A stretch of DNA of 64,000 bases from an uncultured Verrucomicrobiae bacterium. GTDB taxonomy: Bacteria; Verrucomicrobiota; Verrucomicrobiia; Limisphaerales; J093. Under the pieces are notes generated by a model. It did no database searches and was not told the DNA's origin. It saw nothing but the letters and a program-made list of their open reading frames with translations. Positions 29,701 to 37,577 of the stretch are shown piece after piece. The position numbers and the translations under genes were made by a program. Where the stretch lies: assembly GCA_937946835.1 (NCBI GenBank), contig CALFAV010000031.1:1-64000 (forward strand), in the 5' to 3' direction. Each line of letters starts with the position of its first letter. Position 1 is the first letter of the stretch.

Positions 29701-30394
29701 TTTGCTGCTCCTTGCGCCAGGTGCGCGGGGGCAGGAGCACGTTGCGCTCGAGGTCAATCGCGGCCGTGTCCAGGGTGAACTTGTTCCGCGTGTTCAGGGT
29801 CGGAAACTGGTTGGGCCGCACTTCGACCGAGCCGCCGCCGTCGGCCTGGTTGGTGGTGACCAGGTAACCGATGTACAGCTCGCTTTCGCGGGACAGTTTG
29901 AAGGCGAGGTTGATCCAGTCCTTGAGCTCCTGGGCGTCGCCGGGCTCGAGCACCGGCAACATCAGGTGTTTGGCGATGTAGCGCGAGTCGGCCGGCACCT
30001 GGGTCGAGTCGCTCCACGGGTCGTCGCCCAGCACAATCACCGCGCCGCCCTCGGGGTGCGCGCCCACCAGGTTGCCCAGGGCCAGGGCGTCGGCCGCCAC
30101 ATGCACGCCCACGCTTTTCTGGACGCTGATGGCCCGCAGGCCGTGCATCTGCGAGCCGTTGACCATGGCGGCGGCCAGGGCCTCGTTGTTGGCCATCGTG
30201 GCCCGGATGCCGTGCTCGCGGAGCAGCTCGCCGATCTCGTGGGCGGTGTCGAAGAATCCGGCCACGGGCGAGCCCGGGTAGCCGGTCCAGAGGTGAGTGC
30301 CACCTTCGACTTCCAGGCAGCCTTTGACCAGAAGTTCGTTTCCGGTAAAAACTTCGACGCCAGAGGCTTGAATGAAACGCGGGGCAGCCTTCAC
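26738..30394 (-). CDS. Fused indolepyruvate:ferredoxin oxidoreductase
   Basis: Oxidatively decarboxylates aryl- or other 2-oxo acids to acyl-CoA with ferredoxin. One polypeptide carries, in order: the pyrimidine-binding domain (FTGNELLVKGCLE), the C-PGCPH segment, the TPP-binding domain (GDSTFFHSGQIAISN and LLDNKTTAMTGHQ), an iron-sulfur region (CENCLECTRATGCPG, then CVADGACTRF), the gamma domain (GVGGMGIGTATAVLVLAG) and a C-terminal DUF6537-like region. This is the long bacterial fused form. The GTG at 30394 places FTGNELL about ten residues from the start as in relatives; an ATG at 30460 is the alternative. It is divergent from the IMPase gene. Confidence 0.92.
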   Translation of the reverse strand: MKAAPRFIQASGVEVFTGNELLVKGCLEVEGGTHLWTGYPGSPVAGFFDTAHEIGELLREHGIRATMANNEALAAAMVNGSQMHGLRAISVQKSVGVHVAADALALGNLVGAHPEGGAVIVLGDDPWSDSTQVPADSRYIAKHLMLPVLEPGDAQELKDWINLAFKLSRESELYIGYLVTTNQADGGGSVEVRPNQFPTLNTRNKFTLDTAAIDLERNVLLPPRTWRKEQQIHERFERLWASARRHGAHRLEPARTDTNALARLGFVTSAAAYCYLRHALAEMGLDGHFPILKVGVTYPLDPGLILEFAAGLRALYVIEERRGFLEEQVVEILQRARQTADHESRPLPAEVWGKVFPLGLRGIPEARGLNPSKLIGRLGPLFLNLPELRGRFDERRVRAELDLLAEVKSLRVNLAPRTPTFCPGCPHRDSASVLLEIKRQFRNADYMQRVHGTGPVDLVFHGDTGCYTMLMFEPTKDLMHNYSGMGLGGGTGAGIDPFIRNKQVVFMGDSTFFHSGQIAISNSLKNGQDITYILLDNKTTAMTGHQTTPALEEGLSGEKTFAQSIDAIIAGLTDQARTGATVVRVNPAEVASYRALLEKTILQDGVKVVIADKECGITFHRRVAREERRQLRQLGFLPRKRHINITAEVCENCLECTRATGCPGLTFHDTPYGRKVQTDLSWCVADGACTRFEVAPDPAGPRVKACPSFEEIIITRRQRPPSPLEQLDFARLPEPAPPKLDRVWRGYLAGVGGMGIGTATAVLVLAGHRQGYRILYCDKKGLAIRNGGVYSMITYAPPGAPYTSNLIPYGKADLLVGVDVLEAARALDPSTNQRVGSRRHTAVVVNTHKTPTILTLLGKDDFEVARLEKLLRDNTRSEAYFSADVSRLSERFFGTQLYANIMMLGVAFQRGLLPLNLASLEWAIQSGLGAAAGDNLKAFHLGRYLAHDPAAVRVAAGEFHEPRLFAEVLADKVALLGRQPGGSRLARAYEDLVRQSVTDLPADDELRGDFARRVYDLVQFEDPAYAGRYAELVRRVGRADRPERLFAATRAVIWNLHKVMAIKDEVYVAHLLTSEEKRRADRARYQVDPARGDRIRYRHLNRPQFTLLGREIAWDMKTRDWMLHLVKRMKWLRRVLPDWHRPEKEFRDWYAGVVARFPDFAADAEQYTRFVQILTLPEAVTGYREVRYPKMAAARAQAERWLAELELRPAPERSLAAA

Positions 30395-30531
30395 TGTCGC
30401 AAGAATGTCACCTTCGGGCGGCTGCGGCAAGCGCCGACTTCCCGCCCGGCGTTCCAGCACGGGCGGCCGTCCGCCCGGTTAATTGCTGGACGCCCCGCCC
30501 GGGTCCACGCAGCCTTGCCACGCCCTTGCGC

Positions 30532-31326
30532 ATGAAGCAAGCCCAACTGCGAGCCGCCCTCGCCGTGGCCGTGGACGCCGCCCGGGCGGCGGGCCGCCTG
30601 CTGCGCCGCCATCAGCGCGCCGCCAAGCGAATCGAGGCCGCCACCCGCCACGACATCAAATTGGAGCTGGACCGCCGGTGTCAGCGGCTGATCGAACAGC
30701 GGCTGCGGACCGCTTTCCCCGGGTGGGGGGTGCTGGGCGAGGAAGGCTCGGTGGCCGGCGGGGACGGTCCGCGCTGGGTGGTGGACCCGATTGACGGCAC
30801 GGTCAACTTCGCCTACGGCATCCCCCACGCCTGTGTCTCGATCGCCCTGGAAACGCCGGAGGAACACGGTCGGGTTCGGCCGGTGGTGGGGGTGGTGTAC
30901 GACCCGTTTTGCGACGAACTCTGGACCGCCCGGCTCGGGCAACCCGCGCGCCTCAACGGCCGGGTCATCCGGGTCAGCCCCCGGACCCGACTGGCCGAGG
31001 CCATCGTGGCATTGGGGGCGGGCCGGCGCGCGGGGGCCATCAATCACATGGTGGCGGTCCTGAGCCGGCTGGTGCATCGGACCCGCAAACTGCGCAGCAT
31101 GGGCTCGGCCGCCCTCGCTCTCGCTTACGTGGCTTCGGGCCGCTTCGACGCCTACGCGGAGATCGGCCTGCACTGGTGGGACATCGCCGCCGGCGGGTTG
31201 CTGGTGGAATGCGCGGGCGGACGGTTCGAGGCGCGCGAGCACCCCGGCGCCGGATTCGAACTGCTGGCCCACAACGGCCCCATCGGCCCGCGGTTGAAGC
31301 GGCTGTTGCCCAGGGTGCCCGACTGA
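30532..31326 (+). CDS. suhB: Inositol monophosphatase family protein
   Basis: Mg-dependent phosphatase of the IMPase/SuhB family. Metal-binding Glu in GEEGS, motif A WVVDPIDGTVNFAYG and motif B HWWDIAAGGLLVECAGG are intact, and HDIKLELD provides the N-terminal metal loop. Length about 264, as usual. ATG at 30532 chosen; a TTG lies two codons upstream. Substrate (inositol phosphates, sugar phosphates or histidinol phosphate) cannot be told. It begins a plus-strand series with a cyclophilin 32 bases downstream. Confidence 0.92.
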   Translation: MKQAQLRAALAVAVDAARAAGRLLRRHQRAAKRIEAATRHDIKLELDRRCQRLIEQRLRTAFPGWGVLGEEGSVAGGDGPRWVVDPIDGTVNFAYGIPHACVSIALETPEEHGRVRPVVGVVYDPFCDELWTARLGQPARLNGRVIRVSPRTRLAEAIVALGAGRRAGAINHMVAVLSRLVHRTRKLRSMGSAALALAYVASGRFDAYAEIGLHWWDIAAGGLLVECAGGRFEAREHPGAGFELLAHNGPIGPRLKRLLPRVPD

Positions 31327-31358
31327 GCAGCCGAAGTTCCCCCACCTCCAATTCACCC

Positions 31359-32240
31359 ATGCTCAAGCTTTCCTCCGCTGGTCTCACGCGCCCGGTGCTG
31401 TTGCTGGCAACCGGCCTGCAAGTCGCCGCGCTCCCCGCCGTCGAGCCAACGGCCGACGGGCTGTATGCGGAGTTCACCACTTCGCTGGGCGCGTTCTGGT
31501 GCCGGCTGGAGTTTGAAAAAGCCCCCCGCACCGTGGCCAACTTCGTTGGCCTGGCCGAGGGCACCCGCGCGTGGATGGACTTTGAGACGCCGGGCCTGCG
31601 CCGGCGGCCGTTTTACGACGGGACCACTTTTCACCGCGTCATCCCCGGGTTCATGAACCAGGCCGGTTCGCGCAACGGGCGGGGCACCGACGGCCCGGGG
31701 TACCAGTTCGCCGATGAATTTCACCCCGCGCTGCGCCACGACCGGCCGGGCATCTTGTCCATGGCCAACTCGGGACCACACTCCAACGGCAGCCAGTTCT
31801 TCATCACCGTGGCGCCCACCCCCTGGCTGGACGACCGGCACACGGTCTTCGGCGAGGTGGTGCTGGGCGATGAGGTGGTGACCAACATCAACCTCCGCGC
31901 CGGCACGGCCAGCGGGGCGCCGAAGGAAATCGTGACCCTGCACACCGTGCGGGTCCGGCGCCTGGGCGCGGCGGCGCAGGCCTTCGACCCCGATTCGGTC
32001 CCACCGCCCCTGCCGGCGTGGAAGCCGACTCCCGCCCGGCTGGAAAAGACGGCCACCCGGCTGTGGCTGGATTATCCGGTCCGCCCCAAGCACTGGTACT
32101 ACGTGTTCCTCGGCCCGGACCTGGTGCAGTGGCAGTTCCAAATCTTCCCTGACTCGGTCCAACCACCACTGGACGCGAGTGGTCTTCTGGGGCGGGATCA
32201 CTGGTTTTTCTTCGTGCTGGGGGTGGAGACCGAGCCTTGA
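31359..32240 (+). CDS. Exported cyclophilin-type peptidyl-prolyl isomerase with C-terminal extension
   Basis: Catalyses proline cis-trans isomerisation during folding outside the cytoplasm. N-terminal signal (LLLATGLQVAALPA), then a complete cyclophilin domain: FYDGTTFHRVIPGFMNQAG with the catalytic Arg, GILSMANSGPHSNGSQFFIT, and HTVFGEVV. About 70 extra residues follow, containing RLWLDYPVRPKHWYY and LGPDLVQW, and resemble the short terminal module of other secreted proteins in the window. ATG 31359 follows the IMPase stop by 32 bases. Confidence 0.92.
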   Translation: MLKLSSAGLTRPVLLLATGLQVAALPAVEPTADGLYAEFTTSLGAFWCRLEFEKAPRTVANFVGLAEGTRAWMDFETPGLRRRPFYDGTTFHRVIPGFMNQAGSRNGRGTDGPGYQFADEFHPALRHDRPGILSMANSGPHSNGSQFFITVAPTPWLDDRHTVFGEVVLGDEVVTNINLRAGTASGAPKEIVTLHTVRVRRLGAAAQAFDPDSVPPPLPAWKPTPARLEKTATRLWLDYPVRPKHWYYVFLGPDLVQWQFQIFPDSVQPPLDASGLLGRDHWFFFVLGVETEP

Positions 32241-32351
32241 GCGGCCCGAACCGGGCGGCGCCAGCCGGGCAAGGTTTGCTTGAAATCACCCCGGGGCGCG
32301 CTTAGAACCGGGACCAGTCCGCGGCCGTGGCCCGCCGCGCGCGCAAGCCTT

Positions 32352-33425
32352 ATGAAACGAATCCTGCACTTGATGTCCGCCCTGTCGTTCCTGGCCGGCT
32401 CGCTCCGGTTGCCGGCGGCCGAAGCCCCCGCGCCGGCCGATCCCTGCATCCGGCTGCGGGAATTTATCGTGGACAACCCGCCGTTTCCCTCCAGCCACGC
32501 CTCCACGATTGTCGAAACCCCCGAGGGCCTGGTGGCCGCCTGGTTCGGCGGCACGCGCGAGCGCGCCCTGGACGTGAGCATCTGGCTGTCGCGCAATTCC
32601 GGCGCGGGCTGGAGCGCGCCGGAGGAAGTGGCCACCGGTGAAACCCGCGACGGCTACCGCCGCTACCCGTGCTGGAACCCGGTTCTGTTCCGCCGCCGCA
32701 ACGGCGACCTGCTGCTCTTCTACAAGGTGGGCCCCAGCCCGGAATCCTGGTGGGGCATGGTCCGGCTCTCGCCGGACAACGGCAAAACCTGGACCCGCGT
32801 GCGCCGCCTGCCCGCGGGCCATCTGGGACCGGTTCGCAACAAACCCCTCGAACTGGCGGACGGCACACTGCTGTGCGGCAGCAGCACCGAGGATCGCGGC
32901 TGGCGGGTGCACCTGGAATGGACCCAGGACCCCTTCGGGCTGTGGTCGCGCAGCCCCGCGCTCAACTCGGCCCTTTCGGTGGCCGCCATCCAACCGACCC
33001 TCCTGAGCTATGATGGCGGCTTTCAGATGCTTTGCCGGACCAAACAGGGCCGCATCTACGAGGCCCGCTCGTACGGCAACTTCCTGAAATGGACCCCGCT
33101 GACGCGGACCGCGCTGCCCAACCCCAACAGCGCCGTGGACGCCGTGCGGTTGCGCGACGGCCGTGTCCTGCTGGTGTACAATCACACCCGCACCGGCCGC
33201 GAGGTGATCAACGTGGCCATCTCGCCCGACGAGGGCGTCTCCTGGGAGGCGGTGTGCGAACTGGAGCGGGAGCCCGGTAGCGAGTTTTCCTACCCCGCCG
33301 TGATCCAGGCCTCCGACAGCAGCGTCCACATCACCTACACCTGGAAGCGGCAACGCATCCGCCACGTGGTCCTGGATCCGGGCCGGATCAGCTCCCGTCC
33401 CATGCCGGACGGCCAGTGGCGCTGA
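32352..33425 (+). CDS. Exported Asp-box (BNR/sialidase-like) protein
   Basis: Six-bladed propeller of the sialidase superfamily. Signal peptide MKRILHLMSALSFLAGSLR. Asp-boxes SPDNGKTW and SPDEGVSW and a looser SRNSGAGW are visible. EFIVDNPPFPSSHASTIVE and LVAAWFGGTRERALDV match the group of bacterial sialidase-like hydrolases of about 350-400 residues. I do not see the full Arg triad, so activity on sialic acid is not assured; action on plant or algal polysaccharides is equally possible. Start ATG 32352; the ORF is open upstream to 32280 but that part is not secretory. Confidence 0.87.
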   Translation: MKRILHLMSALSFLAGSLRLPAAEAPAPADPCIRLREFIVDNPPFPSSHASTIVETPEGLVAAWFGGTRERALDVSIWLSRNSGAGWSAPEEVATGETRDGYRRYPCWNPVLFRRRNGDLLLFYKVGPSPESWWGMVRLSPDNGKTWTRVRRLPAGHLGPVRNKPLELADGTLLCGSSTEDRGWRVHLEWTQDPFGLWSRSPALNSALSVAAIQPTLLSYDGGFQMLCRTKQGRIYEARSYGNFLKWTPLTRTALPNPNSAVDAVRLRDGRVLLVYNHTRTGREVINVAISPDEGVSWEAVCELEREPGSEFSYPAVIQASDSSVHITYTWKRQRIRHVVLDPGRISSRPMPDGQWR

Positions 33426-33452
33426 ACCGCCGGCTCGTCTCGCTTTCCGGCC

Positions 33453-34889
33453 ATGCCCGCTGACGCGGTCAGCAAACTCAGGCAACTCCAGACCGAGGCC
33501 CGGGAGGCGCTGGACGACGCGGCCCTGGCGCGGCGCGGCGAGCAGGAGCAAACCCGGCTGCAGCGTTTTCTGCATTTCTGGGCGCTGGTCGCCCGGAGCT
33601 ACGTGCGCAACCGCTGCCCTGTACGCGCCTCGGCCCTGGCCTACTTCAGCCTGCTGGCCCTGGTGCCGATGCTGGCGGTGGTCATCGGCATCACCAGCAG
33701 CTTCCTCAAACACCAGGGCGAAAAACCCATCGAGGCCTTTGTGGCCCGTCTGGTGGAAAGCGTGACCCCCGCGGCGCGTCCCGCCCCCTTCATCGGGCCG
33801 ATGGCGCCGGACCCGGAGGCGGAGGCCAAGGCGCGGTTGGTCCGGGAAACCCGCGAACGCATCACCCGGCAGATCCTGGAATTTGTGGGCAACATCCGCG
33901 GCGGCACGCTGGGGGCCACCGGCATGATCGCCCTCTTGGGCATGGTGATCATCATGCTCGCCCGCATTGAAGACGCCTTCAACGACATCTGGGGGGTGAC
34001 GCGCGGCCGCCCCTGGCATCTGCGCGTGATTCAATACTGGTTTGCCCTCAGCCTGGGGCCGCTGCTGCTGCTCTCGGCCGCCGCCCTCACCAGCGGCCCG
34101 TACCTGGGCTGGGTGCGCGGGTTGATCGCGCATACGGGAGTGGCGGGGGAAATGGCCCTGCGATTGGCACTGCGCCTCTTACCCTACCTGATCCTCTCCG
34201 GCGCGTTCGCACTGCTCTACCTGTACCTGCCCCACACCAAGGTCCAGTGGCGCGCGGCCGCGGTGGGCGGCGTGGTGGCCGGGGTGCTCTGGCAGCTCAA
34301 CCAGCAATTCAGCGTGCTGTACGTGTCCCGCGTTGTCAGCAATACCAACATTTACGGCAGCCTCGGCGCCATCCCCGTGTTCATGATCGGCCTGTACGTC
34401 TCCTGGAACATCCTGCTCTTCGGCGCGCAAGTGGCCTACGCCTGGCAAAACCGCCGCGCCTACCTCCAGGAACGCCAACTGGAACTGCTCAACCAAAGCA
34501 GCCGCGAATTCGTCGGCCTCCGCCTCCTGACCCACATCTGCGGCTGCTTCGAGCGGGGTGAATCCCCGCCGCGCCTGACCCGGCTGGCCGGAGAGCTGGG
34601 GGTGCCCCAGCGCCTGGCCAACCAGGTCTTGGAAAGCCTCCGGGCCGCGGGGTTGGTGGTGGAACTGGCCGGCCCCGAACCGGCCTATCTCCCCGCCCGG
34701 CCGCCCGAGCAAATCACCGCCGAGCAGGTCCTCCACGCCCTGCGGTCCGGCACCGGTCAGGACCTGGCCACGCGCGCGGACCCGGCCCGGGAGGCGGTGC
34801 GACAGGAATTTGAGCGTATCCGCGAGGCCGAGCGCGCGGCCGCCGGACGGGTGACGCTGCGCGAACTGGTCCGGCGCGCGGCCGGGTGA
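33453..34889 (+). CDS. YihY/BrkB family membrane protein
   Basis: 478-residue inner-membrane protein. The YihY/virulence-factor BrkB domain (about residues 30-345) has six predicted helices with typical segments RASALAYFSLLALVPMLAVV, ARIEDAFNDIWGVTRGRPW, LPHTKVQWRAAAVGGVVAG and NIYGSLGAIPVFMIGLYVSW. The last 130 residues are cytoplasmic and form a winged-helix-like region (TRLAGELGVPQRLANQVLESL). Family function is not settled; the RNase BN label is obsolete. The gene begins 27 bases after the Asp-box gene and ends 45 bases before dapF. Confidence 0.9.
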   Translation: MPADAVSKLRQLQTEAREALDDAALARRGEQEQTRLQRFLHFWALVARSYVRNRCPVRASALAYFSLLALVPMLAVVIGITSSFLKHQGEKPIEAFVARLVESVTPAARPAPFIGPMAPDPEAEAKARLVRETRERITRQILEFVGNIRGGTLGATGMIALLGMVIIMLARIEDAFNDIWGVTRGRPWHLRVIQYWFALSLGPLLLLSAAALTSGPYLGWVRGLIAHTGVAGEMALRLALRLLPYLILSGAFALLYLYLPHTKVQWRAAAVGGVVAGVLWQLNQQFSVLYVSRVVSNTNIYGSLGAIPVFMIGLYVSWNILLFGAQVAYAWQNRRAYLQERQLELLNQSSREFVGLRLLTHICGCFERGESPPRLTRLAGELGVPQRLANQVLESLRAAGLVVELAGPEPAYLPARPPEQITAEQVLHALRSGTGQDLATRADPAREAVRQEFERIREAERAAAGRVTLRELVRRAAG

Positions 34890-34934
34890 TTTTGCCTTTG
34901 GCCCTCCGCCCCGGGGTGGTAGCCTTCGCGGCCT

Positions 34935-35744
34935 GTGACGTTCACGTTCACCAAGATGAACGGCGCGGGCAACGACTTTGTCCTCGCCGACAACCGCGAC
35001 GGCCGCTGGCGCTTCGACGCCGCGCAGGTCGCCCGGTTGTGCCACCGCCAGCGCGGCATCGGCGCGGACGGTCTCATCCTGCTGGTGCCCTGCACTTCCG
35101 GCCGTGCGGACTGGGCCTGGGAGTTTTTCAACAGTGACGGCAGCCGCGCCGAGATGTGCGGCAACGGCGCGCGCTGCTTCGCCCGGTTTGTCCAGCGGCT
35201 GACGGGGGTGACGGAGCGGGTGAGCTTCGAAACCGCCGCCGGGATCGTCACCGCCACCTTCGCCAGCGAGCGGGTCACGGTCACCCTGACCGACCCGTGC
35301 GATCTGCGGGTGGACCAGGTCCTCGAGGTGGCGGGTGTGCCGCTGCGGGTGGATTCGCTCGACACCGGCGTGCCCCACGCCGTGGTGTTCGTGCCGGACG
35401 CGGAGGTCGCCCCGGTGCAAAGCCAGGGCGCCGCGTTGCGGCATCACCCGCACTTCGCCCCGCGCGGGACCAACGTGAACTTCGTGCAGGCGCTCGCCCC
35501 CGGCCGCATCCGGGTGCGCACCTACGAGCGGGGGGTCGAGGGCGAGACCCTCGCCTGCGGCACCGGCGTCACCGCGGCGGCGTTGCTTGCCGCCCGGCGG
35601 CACGGATGGCCCCCGCCGATCGAGGTGCGCGTGCAGGGCGGGGACACGCTCACGGTGGATTTTGAACTGCGGGAGGGGCAGTTCCGCAACGTCCGCCTGA
35701 CCGGTCCGGCGGACTTCGTCTTCGAGGGCCGGATGGAGCTTTGA
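34935..35744 (+). CDS. dapF: Diaminopimelate epimerase
   Basis: Converts LL- to meso-diaminopimelate for lysine and peptidoglycan synthesis, without cofactor, using two cysteines. Both are present, in EMCGNGARC and LACGTGVTAA. Other family segments are KMNGAGNDFVLAD, FFNSDGS, TGVPHAVVFV and GTNVNFVQ. Start is the GTG at 34935. Its stop is followed within six bases by the dapA ATG, so the two are an operon for consecutive parts of the same pathway. Confidence 0.96.
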   Translation: MTFTFTKMNGAGNDFVLADNRDGRWRFDAAQVARLCHRQRGIGADGLILLVPCTSGRADWAWEFFNSDGSRAEMCGNGARCFARFVQRLTGVTERVSFETAAGIVTATFASERVTVTLTDPCDLRVDQVLEVAGVPLRVDSLDTGVPHAVVFVPDAEVAPVQSQGAALRHHPHFAPRGTNVNFVQALAPGRIRVRTYERGVEGETLACGTGVTAAALLAARRHGWPPPIEVRVQGGDTLTVDFELREGQFRNVRLTGPADFVFEGRMEL

Positions 35745-35749
35745 CGCGC

Positions 35750-36655
35750 ATGAAGACGGTCCCGCCTTTTTCCGGCACCTACACGGCCATTGTCACCCCC
35801 TTCAAGGACGGCCAGGTGGACACACCCGCCCTGGAACGGCTCATCCAGGCCCAGATTCGCGGTGGCGTGGATGGCATCGTGCCGGTGGGCACGACCGGCG
35901 AGTCCCCCACGTTGAGCTTCGAGGAGCACATCGAGGTCATCCGGCTGGCGGTGCAATTTGCGCGCGGCAAAATCAAGGTCATTGCCGGCACCGGCGGCAA
36001 CTCGACCAGTGAGGCGATTTACCTGACCCGGGCCGCGGAGGAAGCCGGCGCGGACGCCTCCCTGCAGGTGGCGCCGTACTACAACAAGCCGACCCAGGAA
36101 GGACTGTTCCAGCACTTTCGCGCCGTGGCCCGGGCGACGCGGCTGCCCATCCTTTTGTACAGCATCCCGAGCCGGTGCGGGGTGGAAATCGCCGTCGAAA
36201 CCGTGCAGCGCCTGGCCCGCGAGTGTGGAAACATCGTGGGCCTCAAGGAAGCGGGGGGGAACGTGGACCGCGTAAGTCAGTTGCGCGCCGCGTTGGGACC
36301 GGGCTTCACCATTCTCAGCGGCGACGACGCGCTGACACTGCCGTTTCTGGCGGTGGGCGCGCACGGGGTCATCAGCGTGGCCTCGAACGTGATTCCCCGG
36401 GCCGTGGCGCGCCTGGTGGGGGCCTACCGCCGCGGCCAACCGGCCCTGGCGCTGCGCCTGCACGCGCAGTACTACCCGCTGTTCCGGGACCTGTTCATCG
36501 AGACCAACCCGGCGCCGGTCAAGGCCGCGCTGGCGATGCTGGGCCAAATCCAGGAAGAGCTGCGCCTGCCGCTGGTGCCCCTCGGTCCGGCCAACCGCGC
36601 CAAACTGGAAGCCACCCTCAAACGCTGCGGGGTGGTGCGCAACCGGCTTGCGTGA
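35750..36655 (+). CDS. dapA: 4-hydroxy-tetrahydrodipicolinate synthase
   Basis: Condenses pyruvate with aspartate semialdehyde, the first committed step to diaminopimelate. Schiff-base Lys166 (IVGLKEAGG), Tyr137 (LLYSIPSR), the Thr48-Thr49 pair (VGTTGESPTL), Tyr111 and Arg143 are at the expected positions. 301 residues. ATG 35750 is used; a TTG at 35741 overlapping the dapF stop is less likely. Confidence 0.96.
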   Translation: MKTVPPFSGTYTAIVTPFKDGQVDTPALERLIQAQIRGGVDGIVPVGTTGESPTLSFEEHIEVIRLAVQFARGKIKVIAGTGGNSTSEAIYLTRAAEEAGADASLQVAPYYNKPTQEGLFQHFRAVARATRLPILLYSIPSRCGVEIAVETVQRLARECGNIVGLKEAGGNVDRVSQLRAALGPGFTILSGDDALTLPFLAVGAHGVISVASNVIPRAVARLVGAYRRGQPALALRLHAQYYPLFRDLFIETNPAPVKAALAMLGQIQEELRLPLVPLGPANRAKLEATLKRCGVVRNRLA

Positions 36656-36683
36656 TACTGGAGCACCCGGTACGGTACCCTCA

Positions 36684-37109
36684 ATGATCTGCCCGGATTT
36701 CCGGGATATTCTGGACACGCACCGTTGCCAGATCGAAGCGTTGGAGCAGGTTGGGAATCAATATTCCAACCCGCAACAGCCTGATGCCTGCGCCGCTTTT
36801 GAGCGCGAGGTCAGGCACGTGGAGAGCGTGGTGGTCAGCACCTACCGACTGGCCGTTTCCTCCGCACGCAAAACCCCCTCCCTGGAAGACACCGCACAGG
36901 TTTGGAGCGAGGTAAGCCGCTTTTGTGGAACCGCCTTGCAGGTTTTGTCCGGGCTCAAGGAAAAGTTCCCCTGGTGTGGCACACCTGCCCTGTACGACCT
37001 GGTGCTGGATTACAAACGGGCGGCTGACAAACGCCATCAGCAACTCGCGGAAGAAATGGCATGTGCGAAGACGCCCCTCCCGGCAGGACTATTCCCCGAG
37101 CCGAGTTAG
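36684..37109 (+). CDS. Hypothetical helical protein
   Basis: 141 residues, not recognised. Predominantly helical and acidic, with five scattered cysteines (ICPDF, HRCQIE, DACAAF, RFCGTA, PWCGTP and one later) and no signal or membrane segment. It starts 28 bases after dapA; a short palindrome GTACGGTAC lies just upstream. Its 3' end overlaps the start of a second small ORF by 49 bases. The overlapping two-gene arrangement resembles toxin-antitoxin or regulator pairs, but no motif confirms that. Confidence 0.6.
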   Translation: MICPDFRDILDTHRCQIEALEQVGNQYSNPQQPDACAAFEREVRHVESVVVSTYRLAVSSARKTPSLEDTAQVWSEVSRFCGTALQVLSGLKEKFPWCGTPALYDLVLDYKRAADKRHQQLAEEMACAKTPLPAGLFPEPS

Positions 37110-37318
37110 AACGACTGGCCCGGTTGTTCGACCGGTTCGAGTTTGCCTTGGACCCGCTTTCCCGCACGGCCCGGGAGGCGTAGTCAGAGTTTGAAGATGC
37201 GGTCCGCCGGCTCTTCGAGGAATACGTTGCTGGCCCCCATCCCAATTTGCCTTACGCGACGTTCCGTTGCCGGCTCCGCTCAGGGTGCCGGAATTACTTG
37301 AGAAAAAACCGCTTGTAG
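37061..37318 (+). pseudogene. Small ORF interrupted by in-frame TAG
   Basis: From ATG 37061 the frame reads AELERLARLFDRFEFALDPL, SRTAREA, then TAG at 37181-37183. It goes on without change of frame as SEFEDAVRRLFEEYVAG, PHPNLPYATFRCRLRSGCRN and YLRKNRL to a second TAG at 37316. The amphipathic helical character and codon use continue across the first TAG, which suggests a single 84-residue protein broken by one nonsense change, for example CAG to TAG. It overlaps the 3' end of the preceding hypothetical gene. Family not recognised. The stretch 37319-37577 shows no gene. Confidence 0.5.
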
Positions 37319-37577
37319 TCCCCAACCAGGATCAAGACCCGGGCGGGCTTGCTTTATTCCCGGCGGATACCGGCTTGCCTCGCCAAGCTGTGGCGGCGCT
37401 TAAACGTTTGCCAACCTGGCGCTGGCGGCACAGTCGAAACCCGGCTCAACGGCAGGGCGACCCGTGCTTTGTTCTCCCGGCACCGGCGGCGACGGTGACC
37501 AAGTCCGGCCTTGGCGGGTCGGGCGTTTCCCCCTACCTTGCCGGGCGCGGGCTCGACCGGAGCGCCCGTGCCGCGCC

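Noticed and set aside
27851-30535. 894-codon open frame on the plus strand
   Set aside because: It is antisense to the oxidoreductase gene; low-complexity composition and no recognisable domain.
37120-37150. tRNA-like GGTTCGAGT string
   Set aside because: No acceptor stem or anticodon arm could be built around it, and it lies inside a continuing protein frame.
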